This document shows, piece by piece, positions 28,703 through 36,951 of a stretch of 64,000 bases of DNA (within the stretch, counting starts at the first letter, position 1; the number at the start of each line of letters is the position of its first letter). The stretch spans positions 1,167,501 to 1,231,500 of the forward strand of contig JADJLG010000001.1 of NCBI GenBank assembly GCA_016710235.1. The letters are read 5' to 3'. The position numbers and the translations under genes were made by a program. Source of the stretch: Saprospiraceae bacterium (GTDB lineage Bacteria > Bacteroidota > Bacteroidia > Chitinophagales > Saprospiraceae). The notes below the pieces were generated by a model. That model worked only from the letters and a program-made list of their open reading frames with translations, searched no databases and was not told where the DNA came from.

Positions 28703-30235
28703 TCATTCCTTGACAAAGGAAAATGATTTTGATCCTTTTCCGCCAATGCATTTCACCACATAATATCCCGGAGGGACTTGGGGATCTATACTTAAGCTGA
28801 TCAGATCAGTGGTCTTTTGGACAAGGACGGCATGGATCGCCGCACCGGTTGCATTGAATATTTCTATCCGGATATCCTTGTCGATATCTATCCCGGTGAT
28901 ATACAGACAGCCCGAGCGGAGCAAGCTGGGATAGAGTTTTTGAACTCCGGTACCCGATACCGCCTCCTGGTCTGTGCTGACACATCCAAAGGCTTTCAGT
29001 TGGCCGGTAAGGGAAGTTCTGCGGTCGTTGATAAAGGACTTGATACCAGCCACCATTCCCCCTGCAGGAGAGCCCGGAACTGTGATGTTGAGGTCTTGGG
29101 AGAGGTTTTGTTCGAACTGCGCATTGGAATATGTCTTATAAGTATCTGCATAGACATCCTGCCGGATGAGATTGGCGAGGGAGTCGATGCGAGCATTCAG
29201 TTTTTCGTTAGAAAAGTCCGGGAGCAAGGCGCAGATTCTGTCAACCAGAGCCTGCTTCCAGTAGGATTCGCCCCAGAGCCGGTTCATGACCGGGCGTTGT
29301 GTGGTTGGAGTTGGGATATAGCCGATGGCCAGATTTTTAAGATTGGTCAAGGACTGTCCCATCTGAAAATTGCCAAAAGCCTCGTTGACGTCCCAGCTGA
29401 TCCAGTCGAACTGATCGCTGTCCGTATTGTGATAGATGAAGTAGTTGTGACCGCTGCCTATATAGCTGTCCAGATTGACGAAGATATTGTGAGCAGCCCA
29501 GTAGTCCAGCCAGCTGTCTGTATTCATATACGTGGCCAGCGAGTCTTTGAGCTGAGCAGTGGGGATGCGGTTGAGTGCATCAACGAATCGGATCAGATCT
29601 GACCAGTCATTTTCCTTTTCGTTGGTCTTCAGTTCGTAGTCGGAGCTGTAAAGGCTTGGTGAGGAACCTTTGTAAACGAGAGTACCACGCGGATCACCTT
29701 TGAAGAGGTTGCCGTCCTTATTGCCGTATCTATCTTCCAGAAACGTCTTGTTGACGTCCTCCACGACAGTGTACAGCCCTCTGTATTCGCCGTTGATGTA
29801 GAGTCTGGCAAATCCGCAGCGAGGACCCGCTATCCCGTGATTGTAAAGGAAATCGAGCATCATTTTCTCACGTAGGAAGCTGGGATCTTTGAATCCGTTG
29901 TTGAGGACGATTTTTTTCAGGTTGTCATGAGACTGGCCATCAACGTATTCTGCCAGGTCTATGCGAAAAGGCTTTTTGTTGCTCGCATTGTTGTAGGAGG
30001 AGTTGCCCTTGAATTTGACACCGGAGTTGTGATAAGATTTGCCGTCGATCATGACGTCGGCTTGCATATAGACGTCGAGTGTATAGTTTTGCTTGAGGCT
30101 GTCCCAAAAGCCTGTTTGGTGAAACTCAAAGCGGATGTCATGGACTTTCCACTGAGCAAAAAAATCATCTCCGGGATCCTGAGCATAGGCAGAGAAGGCG
30201 CTGAGAACGAACAAGCATAAAAAATGAAACTTCAT
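28703..30235 (-). CDS. CotH-kinase-like T9SS-exported protein
   Basis: The start at 30235 puts a signal peptide at the N-terminus (MKFHFLCLFVLSAFSAYAQ); the frame is open 123 bp further upstream but without a plausible leader. 510 residues. The CotH domain (about residues 25-390) shows 'VKFKGNSSYNNASNKKPFRI', 'RLYINGEYRGLYTVVEDVNK' and 'DWISWDVNEAFGNF', matching the spore-coat kinase fold, whose known members phosphorylate secreted proteins. The C-terminus is a T9SS sorting domain ('PPGYYVVKCIGGKGSKSFSF'). So an extracellular protein kinase-like enzyme or calcium-dependent structural protein is likely; substrate unknown. Confidence 0.85.
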   Translation of the reverse strand: MKFHFLCLFVLSAFSAYAQDPGDDFFAQWKVHDIRFEFHQTGFWDSLKQNYTLDVYMQADVMIDGKSYHNSGVKFKGNSSYNNASNKKPFRIDLAEYVDGQSHDNLKKIVLNNGFKDPSFLREKMMLDFLYNHGIAGPRCGFARLYINGEYRGLYTVVEDVNKTFLEDRYGNKDGNLFKGDPRGTLVYKGSSPSLYSSDYELKTNEKENDWSDLIRFVDALNRIPTAQLKDSLATYMNTDSWLDYWAAHNIFVNLDSYIGSGHNYFIYHNTDSDQFDWISWDVNEAFGNFQMGQSLTNLKNLAIGYIPTPTTQRPVMNRLWGESYWKQALVDRICALLPDFSNEKLNARIDSLANLIRQDVYADTYKTYSNAQFEQNLSQDLNITVPGSPAGGMVAGIKSFINDRRTSLTGQLKAFGCVSTDQEAVSGTGVQKLYPSLLRSGCLYITGIDIDKDIRIEIFNATGAAIHAVLVQKTTDLISLSIDPQVPPGYYVVKCIGGKGSKSFSFVKE

Positions 30236-30487
30236 GCACCAAAAATAGAAAAATTTTAAAATGCGATAAACGCCGGGGGATCGCACGGAATACACAGAAA
30301 ATAGCGGAGCAAGATCTTCCAGCTCACTATGTTGAAGGCCAACCGGCGAACTATCCAAATTTTCGATCGGTCATCTCCCGGACAGAAAGCATGACTACGT
30401 ACGTAATTTTGATTTGCGGCAGCCCGATCAAATGAACCCAAACATACCAATCTGCAGGAGATGAAATCAAATTCCGGCTTGTAGCCG

Positions 30488-30788
30488 GGAGTGCCCCCTG
30501 CGTACGAAGTCCTTGGGGTCGCCGTCCTGCGTGGTTCGCTATTCGCTCCGTCAGCCGAGTGCGGCTGACCTGCTGCGCAGCACTCCGGCCGGCTCACTCA
30601 GATGAGAGAAAACTGAGAAAATAATCCTGAATCCACTCAACAAAATGAGACAAAATCCTCCTTATATTTGCTTGCTAAAGCTCAAACCGTCCTTAAAAAT
30701 GAAAGGAAACCCTGGTCACATAGAAGATATATAGGCCATAAAATATATACGACATATGGCGTATATATTTTATGGCGTAGATAAAGAT
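30488..30788 (+). repeat. Dispersed repeat, copy 1
   Basis: About 300 bp nearly the same as 40839-41109, in the same orientation. It has a GC-rich core with the perfect hairpin GTCAGCCG-AGTG-CGGCTGAC and the palindromes GCTGCGCAGC and CCGGCCGG, then a conserved AT-rich part ('aaaatgagacaaaatcctcc'). It ends exactly where the first cassette core site (GTTATATGTC) begins. A short ORF inside is not a gene. The stretch 30236-30857 holds no other gene. Confidence 0.85.
30735..30776. repeat. Perfect 17-bp inverted repeat
   Basis: GCCATAAAATATATACG (30735-30751) and its exact complement (30760-30776) surround an 8-base loop. The matching place in the second repeat copy holds a shorter palindrome (TATACGCCAT-A-ATGGCGTATA). 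Both lie 13-25 bp before a GTT core site. Confidence 0.85.
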
Positions 30789-30789
30789 G

Positions 30790-31660
30790 TTATATGTCAT
30801 CAAGAAATTGAAACTAAAATAAACTGCCAACAAAAATTGTTTAATTAGAAACTGCAATTGAAATACTTAGTAAACATACTCACGATATTTTTAGTATCTC
30901 AAACTTTTGGGGTTTTTTCAGCTCAAACTAATTCTAATTACAAATATCCAACGCATAAATTTCTACAAAGTGCAGATAGCTTACTTTGCGAAAAGGACAC
31001 AATTAATGCTTTGAAAGTACTCGAAGATTTCGTCAATAAAACCAAAATAAAAGAAGTAACTTGGAAGAGTAAAAATGCTTGTAATCCAATAACAGATTTA
31101 ATCAATCCATATTCAATATATGCGGATGTTTGCTTAGAAATTTCTGATCTATCATTAAGATTAAATAAGCCCAAAAATGCAATAAAGTATATCAAGAAAC
31201 TGAAAAATGAATTCTTTCCAAGATCAGGTGGGTGTCTAAATGGAATATTGATGTACGAAACTAAAATATCAATTTATTTAGCCAATTACTATTTGTACAT
31301 AGGTCAAAAAGCTGAGGCAATAAAAACCTTAACTGAATATTTCATATACCAAGAATACTATAGTAAAGAGGCAACTGAAAAGTTAAAAGCATTATTAATG
31401 GATGAATATAGTCTTAATGAATTAAGAACAATTGTGAATATTTCAATTGAAAATATTGAATTAGATGAAACTGACGGACCTGTAATTTTTCTTTTCGGAC
31501 AAAGGATCATATTATGGCCAACATCAACAATTAAAGATGCAAAAGAATTCTGCAGAACAAATATAAATTTAAACAAAATAATTAAATAAATAGACGACAT
31601 ATAACAAGCCGTGACCACGATCATGCCTTCTAAACTCGGCACGTCGGGTACGGCAAACCG
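30790..31660 (+). mobile_element. Integron-like gene cassette 1
   Basis: Begins at G/TTATATGTC (core 30789-30798) and its gene is followed by GACATATAAC (31596-31605), an exact 10-base complement, then an attC-like hairpin ending at the next core, G/TTAGCGG (31660). This is the end structure of an integron cassette: the two halves would pair when the cassette is circular. It carries one gene. Confidence 0.65.
30858..31589 (+). CDS. Hypothetical exported helical-repeat protein (cassette cargo)
   Basis: The only start that keeps the signal peptide is a TTG at 30858; reading gives 243 residues beginning with a hydrophobic leader (about residues 1-21, 'ILTIFLVSQTFGVFSAQ'). The rest is helical with TPR-like spacing ('ALKVLEDFVNKTKI', 'LRLNKPKNAIKYIKKL', 'YLYIGQKAEAIKTLTEYF'), so a periplasmic TPR-type scaffold is plausible. 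AT content is high relative to core genes. It is the single gene of cassette 1. No function can be assigned. Confidence 0.65.
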   Translation: MKYLVNILTIFLVSQTFGVFSAQTNSNYKYPTHKFLQSADSLLCEKDTINALKVLEDFVNKTKIKEVTWKSKNACNPITDLINPYSIYADVCLEISDLSLRLNKPKNAIKYIKKLKNEFFPRSGGCLNGILMYETKISIYLANYYLYIGQKAEAIKTLTEYFIYQEYYSKEATEKLKALLMDEYSLNELRTIVNISIENIELDETDGPVIFLFGQRIILWPTSTIKDAKEFCRTNINLNKIIK

Positions 31661-31667
31661 TTAGCGG
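31596..31667 (+). other. attC-like recombination site
   Basis: R'' is ATATAAC (31599-31605) and R' is G/TTAGCG (31660-31666). Between them GCCGT-ACC (31608-31612, 31614-31616) pairs with GGT-ACGGC (31647-31654) leaving G31613 bulged, the extrahelical base typical of attC. An inner stem CATGCC/GGCACG surrounds a loop. Total about 68 bp, within the known attC range. Confidence 0.6.
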
Positions 31668-31924
31668 TCACCCTAAAAGACGACACAACCAACAAGAAAC
31701 AAACAGTAAAACGACAGACAAAATGCCAACCCTTCGCAAAATAAAAAGAGCTACAAGCCAACGCACAAGCCGACACAATTTGCAGCACATTTTATTTTGC
31801 CCAACCGCACCCAAGCCCACCCACCACCCGACAGCAGGACAACGAACAGTTTGAAGGGTGTTTTTGACAATAAAGGGTTTTAAAAACTTAACTTAGCGAC
31901 CTAATAAAATAAGAGAAAAGACGA

Positions 31925-34084
31925 ATGAATTTAATTGACACGGGAATAGAAAAGGGACTTATTCGGTTTGACGAAGACCGAAACTTTATAACATACGTTC
32001 ACCAAAACAAAAAACGGAATTACAACAATCCTGAAGAGAAAGTTCAAGCCGAAACATTCTTGACTTTGGTTCTAATATATGGCTACCCTGAGAACAGAAT
32101 TAAACAATTTTTATCTGTTCAAATGGGTTCGGAGACGAAGGAAGCCGACATTGTAGTTTATAATGATGATGAGTGTGAAGAAACCTACATATTAGTTGAG
32201 TGTAAAAAAGAAGATTTAACCGACCAGCAGTTTAACATTGCCGTTGACCAAGCATACAGCTACGCTGTTGCCGAAGGTGCAAAATACGTTTGGACAACTT
32301 CACGAATTAAAAATCAGTATTATGAAGTTCCTGACAAGAAGCCGAAAAGCAGAATTGAAATTCCCGACATTCCGCAGTTTGGTATTAACAAACTTGCACC
32401 ATACAAATATGTAAAAGGCGGTATTTCGCAAACTGACACAGATGTAGAGCCAAAAAACATTGTTTCTGAACCTGACCCAAACGTAAAACAGAAATTTTTT
32501 GAACTTCAACCAGTAAGCGAAAGCGAACTAACAAAGATTTTCATTCAATCGCATCAAGCACTTTGGGGCGGTGGACAACGAAATCCAAGTGTAGCATTTG
32601 ACGAATTGGATAAACTCATTTTCTGCAAAATTTGGGACGAGAAACACCCAAGAAAAAATGGCGACCCTTACGATTTTCAAATTTTTCGTGATGAAGACCC
32701 CGAAGACTTACTAAAACGCATCAAGAAAATCTATGCAGTTGGTGAAAAAGAAGCACCTGAAGTTTTCAAAGACGGTATCACTCTTACTGCACAAGAAACA
32801 TTGACTATTGTAAAATACTTTCAGCGTATCAACCTCAATAAAACTGACCTTGACAGCAAAGGCAAAGCCTTTGAAACTTTTATGGGCAGTTATTTCCGTG
32901 GCGACTTCGGACAATACTTTACACCAAGACCAATTGTAAAATTTATTGTTGACAGTTTGCCGATTACGCACAAATCAAGAGTGCTTGACACCAGTTGCGG
33001 AAGTGGTGGATTTTTGCTTTACGCCTTGGACAAAGTGCGAGAACAAGCCAACGAATTTTACGACCCTATCAAAGATGAAAAAGACCATTACAAATATTGG
33101 CACGACTTCGCAGAGAAAAACCTATTTGGTATTGAAATAAACGACCAAATTGCCCGAACCGCCAAAATGAATATGATTATTCACGATGACGGACACACCA
33201 ACGTAATTGCATCGGACGGACTTTTGAGTGATACAGAAATGCAAGCTAAATCAGGCAACAAAGAGTTTAAATACAATTCATTTGACTTTATCGTAACCAA
33301 TCCACCTTTCGGAAGCAGTATTAAGCAAACCGAAAAGGCATATATGCATCAATACAATTTAGCAATTAAAGAAGTGGATTGGCTGAATACAACCGCAAGC
33401 GGCAAAGCCGCTTTGCGTGACAGCCAAAGCACCGAAGTGTTGTTTTTGGAGCAGTGCCACAAATTTTTAGTAGAACACGGTTATTTGGCAGTTGTAATTC
33501 CCGATGGTATTTTAACCAATAGCAGTTTGCAATATGTGAGAGATAACATTGAAGAAATGTATCGCATTGTTGCCGTTGTTTCAATGCCTCAAACCGCTTT
33601 TAGTGCCACAGGTGCAGGAGTTAAAAGTTCTGTTTTGTTTTTGCGTAAGCAGAAAGAAAAGCAAAGCGAAAAAATCAGCAACCAAAAAGCCAAACTAAAA
33701 GAGCAAGTTAAAACCGACAACAACTATATTGCTACTATAGAAAAATGGGAAAAAGAAAAAGCTGATGCGATTAAGAAATTAGAAGCAGATGCAAAAGCCA
33801 AGAACCCGAAAGCCAACAAAAAGGAAATAACAGAAATGATACAAGCCGACAAGTCGGCTGTTCAATCTGCACTTACCGACAAAGTGAATTTGCTGAAAGA
33901 AGAATTAACCGAAAAATACTTTTTGGCAAAACAAACCGCTTTAGACGACTACCCTATTTTTATGGCAATTGCAGAAGATATTGGCTATGATGCCACAGGC
34001 AGAAACACCAACAACAATGAGTTGATTGAAATAGGAAAAGAACTATCAAAGTTTATTGCTCACATTAACAAGACAGAGAAGTAA
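31925..34084 (+). CDS. Fused PD-(D/E)xK nuclease and N6-adenine DNA methylase (HsdM/BcgIA-like)
   Basis: 719 residues. The N-terminal domain (about 1-135) is an HsdR_N-type nuclease fold with D75 and the E92-C-K94 motif. The methylase domain has the SAM motif 'VLDTSCGSGGFLLYALD' near residue 352 and catalytic NPPF near 458-461, so it makes N6-methyladenine. A lysine-rich coiled coil (about 575-665) follows. It overlaps the specificity-subunit gene by one base, so the two form a complex. No HsdR motor gene is present. This resembles two-subunit type IIB/IIG enzymes such as BcgI more than a classical type I set. Whether it cuts DNA is inference. Confidence 0.88.
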   Translation: MNLIDTGIEKGLIRFDEDRNFITYVHQNKKRNYNNPEEKVQAETFLTLVLIYGYPENRIKQFLSVQMGSETKEADIVVYNDDECEETYILVECKKEDLTDQQFNIAVDQAYSYAVAEGAKYVWTTSRIKNQYYEVPDKKPKSRIEIPDIPQFGINKLAPYKYVKGGISQTDTDVEPKNIVSEPDPNVKQKFFELQPVSESELTKIFIQSHQALWGGGQRNPSVAFDELDKLIFCKIWDEKHPRKNGDPYDFQIFRDEDPEDLLKRIKKIYAVGEKEAPEVFKDGITLTAQETLTIVKYFQRINLNKTDLDSKGKAFETFMGSYFRGDFGQYFTPRPIVKFIVDSLPITHKSRVLDTSCGSGGFLLYALDKVREQANEFYDPIKDEKDHYKYWHDFAEKNLFGIEINDQIARTAKMNMIIHDDGHTNVIASDGLLSDTEMQAKSGNKEFKYNSFDFIVTNPPFGSSIKQTEKAYMHQYNLAIKEVDWLNTTASGKAALRDSQSTEVLFLEQCHKFLVEHGYLAVVIPDGILTNSSLQYVRDNIEEMYRIVAVVSMPQTAFSATGAGVKSSVLFLRKQKEKQSEKISNQKAKLKEQVKTDNNYIATIEKWEKEKADAIKKLEADAKAKNPKANKKEITEMIQADKSAVQSALTDKVNLLKEELTEKYFLAKQTALDDYPIFMAIAEDIGYDATGRNTNNNELIEIGKELSKFIAHINKTEK

Positions 34085-35508
34085 TGAGCAGTTATACTAT
34101 TTCGCCAACACTCAACAAAAGCCGAGTTTTCATTTTGCAAAAAAGCGAATTGGAAAAACGCTTTGACCCTTTCTTTTATGTTCCCGAACTTTTAGAACTT
34201 GAAAAGAAAGTTTTAGCCAAGAAGCCAAATAAATTAAGAGATTACGTTCAAAGTTTGGCGAGTGGAGCAACACCAAAGACAACCGAAAGCGAAAAATATT
34301 ATGCCGAGAAAGAAAACGGAATACCATTTTTAAGAGTGCAAAACCTTTCGCCAACAGGAATTTTGGAGTTTGACGATTGTAAATACATCAACGAAGAAAC
34401 ACACAACGGAATGCTGAAAAGAAGCCAAGTTTCAGCAGGTGATTTGTTAGTGAAAATTACAGGTGTTGGACGAATGGCGGTCGCATCAGTAGCTCCAGAA
34501 GGATTTGAAGGAAATATCAATCAACACGTTTGCGTAATCAAAACAGGAAGCAAAGAAATTAGCGAAACACTTGCAGCGTTTTTAAATTCAGACATTGGCG
34601 AAAAATTGGCAAGTCGAAGAAGCACAGGCGGAACACGACCAGCATTAGATTATCCTGCATTGCTATCTATTCCGATTATTGAAGACAAACGTATTCTTCA
34701 AATCACTGAAAAAGTAATTGCTCAAAAACAAAAGAACGAAGCGGAAGCAGTAAAACTTCTTTCAAGTATTGATGATTATTTGTTGAATGAGTTAGGAATA
34801 AGACTACCCCAACTTCCTGAAAACACTTTGAAGAACAGAATGTTTACAAGGTCATTATCAGACATTCTAAACAAAAGAATTGACCCATTTTTTCATCAAG
34901 ACAAATTCATAAATAATTTATCTGCAATCTCTAAGGGGAAATACCCTGTTAAACAACTTCGTGAAATAATATCCGGGAATTTGACAAAGGGAAGTTTACC
35001 AAAACAAGATGAAAAGGACGGAGAATGTTCAGTTGTTCAGATTAATTCAATTAATGCAGACGGAACAATTGCGCTTGACGATTTGCTTACAGCCAAAAAT
35101 ATTTTTAGCAAGCAACAAAAACTAAAAATTGGAGATGTTTTAGTCGTAATAACAGGTGCAACGATTGGTAAGATTGCATTTTGGAATTATGAAGGAGATT
35201 ATTTTTTAGGTGGCGACATTGTAAAGTTTCAAACAAACTCTTTATCGGACAACGCTTTTGTTTATCATTTTCTAAGATGTAGCTTGATGCAAACAGAAAT
35301 TAAGAGAAACATTACAGGAGCAACAAATGGACATTTAGCACCCGAAGATGTTTCACATTTACCAATTCCAGTTCCACCACTTGACAAGCAAATAGAAATA
35401 GCGGAACACATTACAGGCATCAGACAACAAGCCCAACAACTAAAAGACAAAACAAAAGAACTTCTGAAAAAAGCAAGTGATGAAATTGAAGAAATACTTT
35501 TAAACTAA
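34084..35508 (+). CDS. hsdS: Restriction-modification specificity subunit (HsdS-like)
   Basis: 474 residues with two target-recognition domains, each followed by a helical spacer. The first spacer begins at 'IPIIEDKRILQITEKVIAQK' (about 195-240). The second has the classic 'LPIPVPPLDKQIEIAEHITG' and a C-terminal coiled coil. Each half would read one half of a split recognition sequence. Start codon ATG shares its A with the stop of the upstream methylase gene. The sequence recognised cannot be predicted. Confidence 0.92.
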   Translation: MSSYTISPTLNKSRVFILQKSELEKRFDPFFYVPELLELEKKVLAKKPNKLRDYVQSLASGATPKTTESEKYYAEKENGIPFLRVQNLSPTGILEFDDCKYINEETHNGMLKRSQVSAGDLLVKITGVGRMAVASVAPEGFEGNINQHVCVIKTGSKEISETLAAFLNSDIGEKLASRRSTGGTRPALDYPALLSIPIIEDKRILQITEKVIAQKQKNEAEAVKLLSSIDDYLLNELGIRLPQLPENTLKNRMFTRSLSDILNKRIDPFFHQDKFINNLSAISKGKYPVKQLREIISGNLTKGSLPKQDEKDGECSVVQINSINADGTIALDDLLTAKNIFSKQQKLKIGDVLVVITGATIGKIAFWNYEGDYFLGGDIVKFQTNSLSDNAFVYHFLRCSLMQTEIKRNITGATNGHLAPEDVSHLPIPVPPLDKQIEIAEHITGIRQQAQQLKDKTKELLKKASDEIEEILLN

Positions 35509-35513
35509 ATACA

Positions 35514-35816
35514 ATGGAACAACACCCATTTTTAAATTGGATAAAATCCTATGAAGTTCAGCACAACGGCTTAACTCACAACTTTTTTATTGCATCACAT
35601 AAGCAAGGTTACTTTAACGGAGTTTTAGTTTATGTGCTTGAAAATACAGACAGGATAGACCCAATGACACAGCCTAAATTTTCTCTACAGACAGAGTATT
35701 TACCTGACATAAGCGAAGAGAAAGTTTATGAAAAGGGCGTTCAACGACTTAAAGAAATATTTGGCGACCACATTGAACTAAAAGAAGACAAATCAAACAA
35801 ATGGATTAAATGGTAA
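35514..35816 (+). CDS. Small hypothetical protein in the RM operon
   Basis: 100 residues, 5 bp after the hsdS stop, so co-translated. Charged, mixed alpha/beta, no signal peptide, no motif I recognise ('FNGVLVYVLENTDRIDPM', C-terminal 'KSNKWIKW'). As the last gene of the restriction-modification cassette it may regulate or protect against the enzyme, but no helix-turn-helix is visible. Confidence 0.65.
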   Translation: MEQHPFLNWIKSYEVQHNGLTHNFFIASHKQGYFNGVLVYVLENTDRIDPMTQPKFSLQTEYLPDISEEKVYEKGVQRLKEIFGDHIELKEDKSNKWIKW

Positions 35817-36065
35817 AGCCAACGCATTTGTTGGCACATTTGCAAAACCGTACAAGCCCACGCTAAAGCCAAGTTTTGCAAAAGAGCCACCAAGCCAACG
35901 CACCACAACAGACACGAAATGACAACAAACAAACACGACAGAATAGAAGGGCGAACCGCTAACATTTAGCCGTATAGAAGAAAGTCCAAAGGAAAAATAC
36001 AATAGAAAGCTAATCGTCACTTACAGATAATGATAAAATAAAACCACAAAGGGCTTTCTGCTATA

Positions 36066-36233
36066 AAGCTGAGAGAAGGGTCTCTCAGTTCTCTCATCAG
36101 ATGCATCTCTATGCATCTGGTCTTGAATAAAATTCAAGACTTCATTCGTAAGCTGAGAGAAGGATCTCTCAGTTCTCTCATCAGATGCATCTCTATGCAT
36201 CTGGTCTTGAATAAAATTCAAGACTTCATTCGT
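36066..36233. repeat. 84-bp direct repeat with three hairpins per unit
   Basis: Two units, present once in copy B (from 37868). Each contains three inverted repeats in a row: CTGAGAGA/TCTCTCAG, CAGATGCAT/ATGCATCTG and TCTTGAAT/ATTCAAGA. They begin 105 bp inside the element's left end in both copies. The place fits the replication-origin end (oriIS) of IS91-type elements. Confidence 0.9.
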
Positions 36234-36409
36234 TCATTTTCAACGAGACCTCTTCTTAGGTGTCATAGTATATCAATTGAGTTTTTTAGGTCAAGCTTTT
36301 ACTTTTTTAGTAGTACAATTATTAGTTTTTTTGCATAGCTTCGCCACAGAAAAATCTACATTAATTTTTCTGTAAGTAAATGTATAACAATATTTATTTA
36401 GGGTAATTT

Positions 36410-36682
36410 TCATGGAATGTCGATGTTTATTAATGGAGAGCCTTTGTTTTGTATGGTCTGGACATCGATCAAAATGCCGTTGATGCAAATACTTGTTTTG
36501 ATCAGGATTAATTTTCCAGTTTTGCAGATGGGACACAGACTGATGTCAATTCCTGTTTTGATCAACATGCGCAAAGGAATTGGTATTTCCACTTTTGGCA
36601 TTGGTGGCGGCAGTTTCAATAGATTATGCAACTTTGCAATACGTTCATTTTTACCTCGATGGGACAAATATCCCGCATGACG
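36410..36682 (-). pseudogene. 3' fragment of IS91-family transposase
   Basis: The frame encodes the last ~90 residues of the transposase ('RHAGYLSHRGKNERIAKLHN' to 'GSPLINIDIP'), almost identical to the full gene ending at 38130. The upstream part is absent. Confidence 0.9.
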
Positions 36683-36950
36683 TGTATAATCAGGAGCAAA
36701 GGTTACCACGAAAGAAAGTTCACTTTTGGATAAGCAAGTGGTAAGTTGATTACCTGAATAGTCACAAGAAAGACCCTAATTTTTCTTAAAACTGGCTTGT
36801 TTTAAGCCTGTGGGAGCTCTTATTTTTTTGCAAAGTATTCGGCGGCACATGAAAATAGTGCCTTTATCATGTCTAAAATTTGGTGATACGAAATTTTACC
36901 AGGTGTTTTATGCATTTGAAAACAGAAAAGTGGTATTTTCACAGTCTGAC
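36683..36950. other. Mobile-element right-end-like sequence
   Basis: Gene-free. Its last ~90 bp (GAAATTtTACcAGGT...TTTGAAA...GTGGTATTTTC) match 43530-43595 at many positions, suggesting the same type of element end. It stops directly before the core GTTATATGC of cassette 3. Confidence 0.5.
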
Positions 36951-36951
36951 G

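Larger units (their letters stand above)
31661..35963 (+). mobile_element. Integron-like gene cassette 2 with a restriction-modification operon
   Basis: Begins G/TTAGCGG (31660-31667) and ends CCGCTAAC (35956-35963), exact complements. It is 4.3 kb, large for a cassette, and carries three genes. The rest of its attC is missing because an IS91-type element starts at the next base. The non-coding part 31668-31924 is poor in T and contains AAGCCAACGCA at 31755, a motif that recurs at 35816 and 35892. Confidence 0.55.
35964..36682 (-). mobile_element. Truncated IS91-family element (copy A)
   Basis: The first ~720 bp match the left end of the complete copy B from 37766: same 'ATTTAGCCGTATAG' terminus, hairpin block and transposase 3' end. 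Homology stops at 36682, so the rest of the transposase and the recombinase gene are lost. The left end directly abuts CCGCTAAC of cassette 2. Confidence 0.85.

Noticed and set aside
28817..29602. 261-codon plus-strand ORF opposite the CotH-like gene
   Set aside because: Antisense to a well-supported gene with signal peptide, domain motifs and sorting tail; its own product resembles no family.
30256..30597. 113-codon minus-strand ORF inside the dispersed repeat
   Set aside because: It coincides with the GC-rich repeat core, and the matching frame in the second copy is much shorter; no protein-like conservation.
36066..36233. Regular short repeats that could suggest a CRISPR array
   Set aside because: Only two units with no variable spacers; the unit is part of the IS91-type element and occurs once in the other copy.
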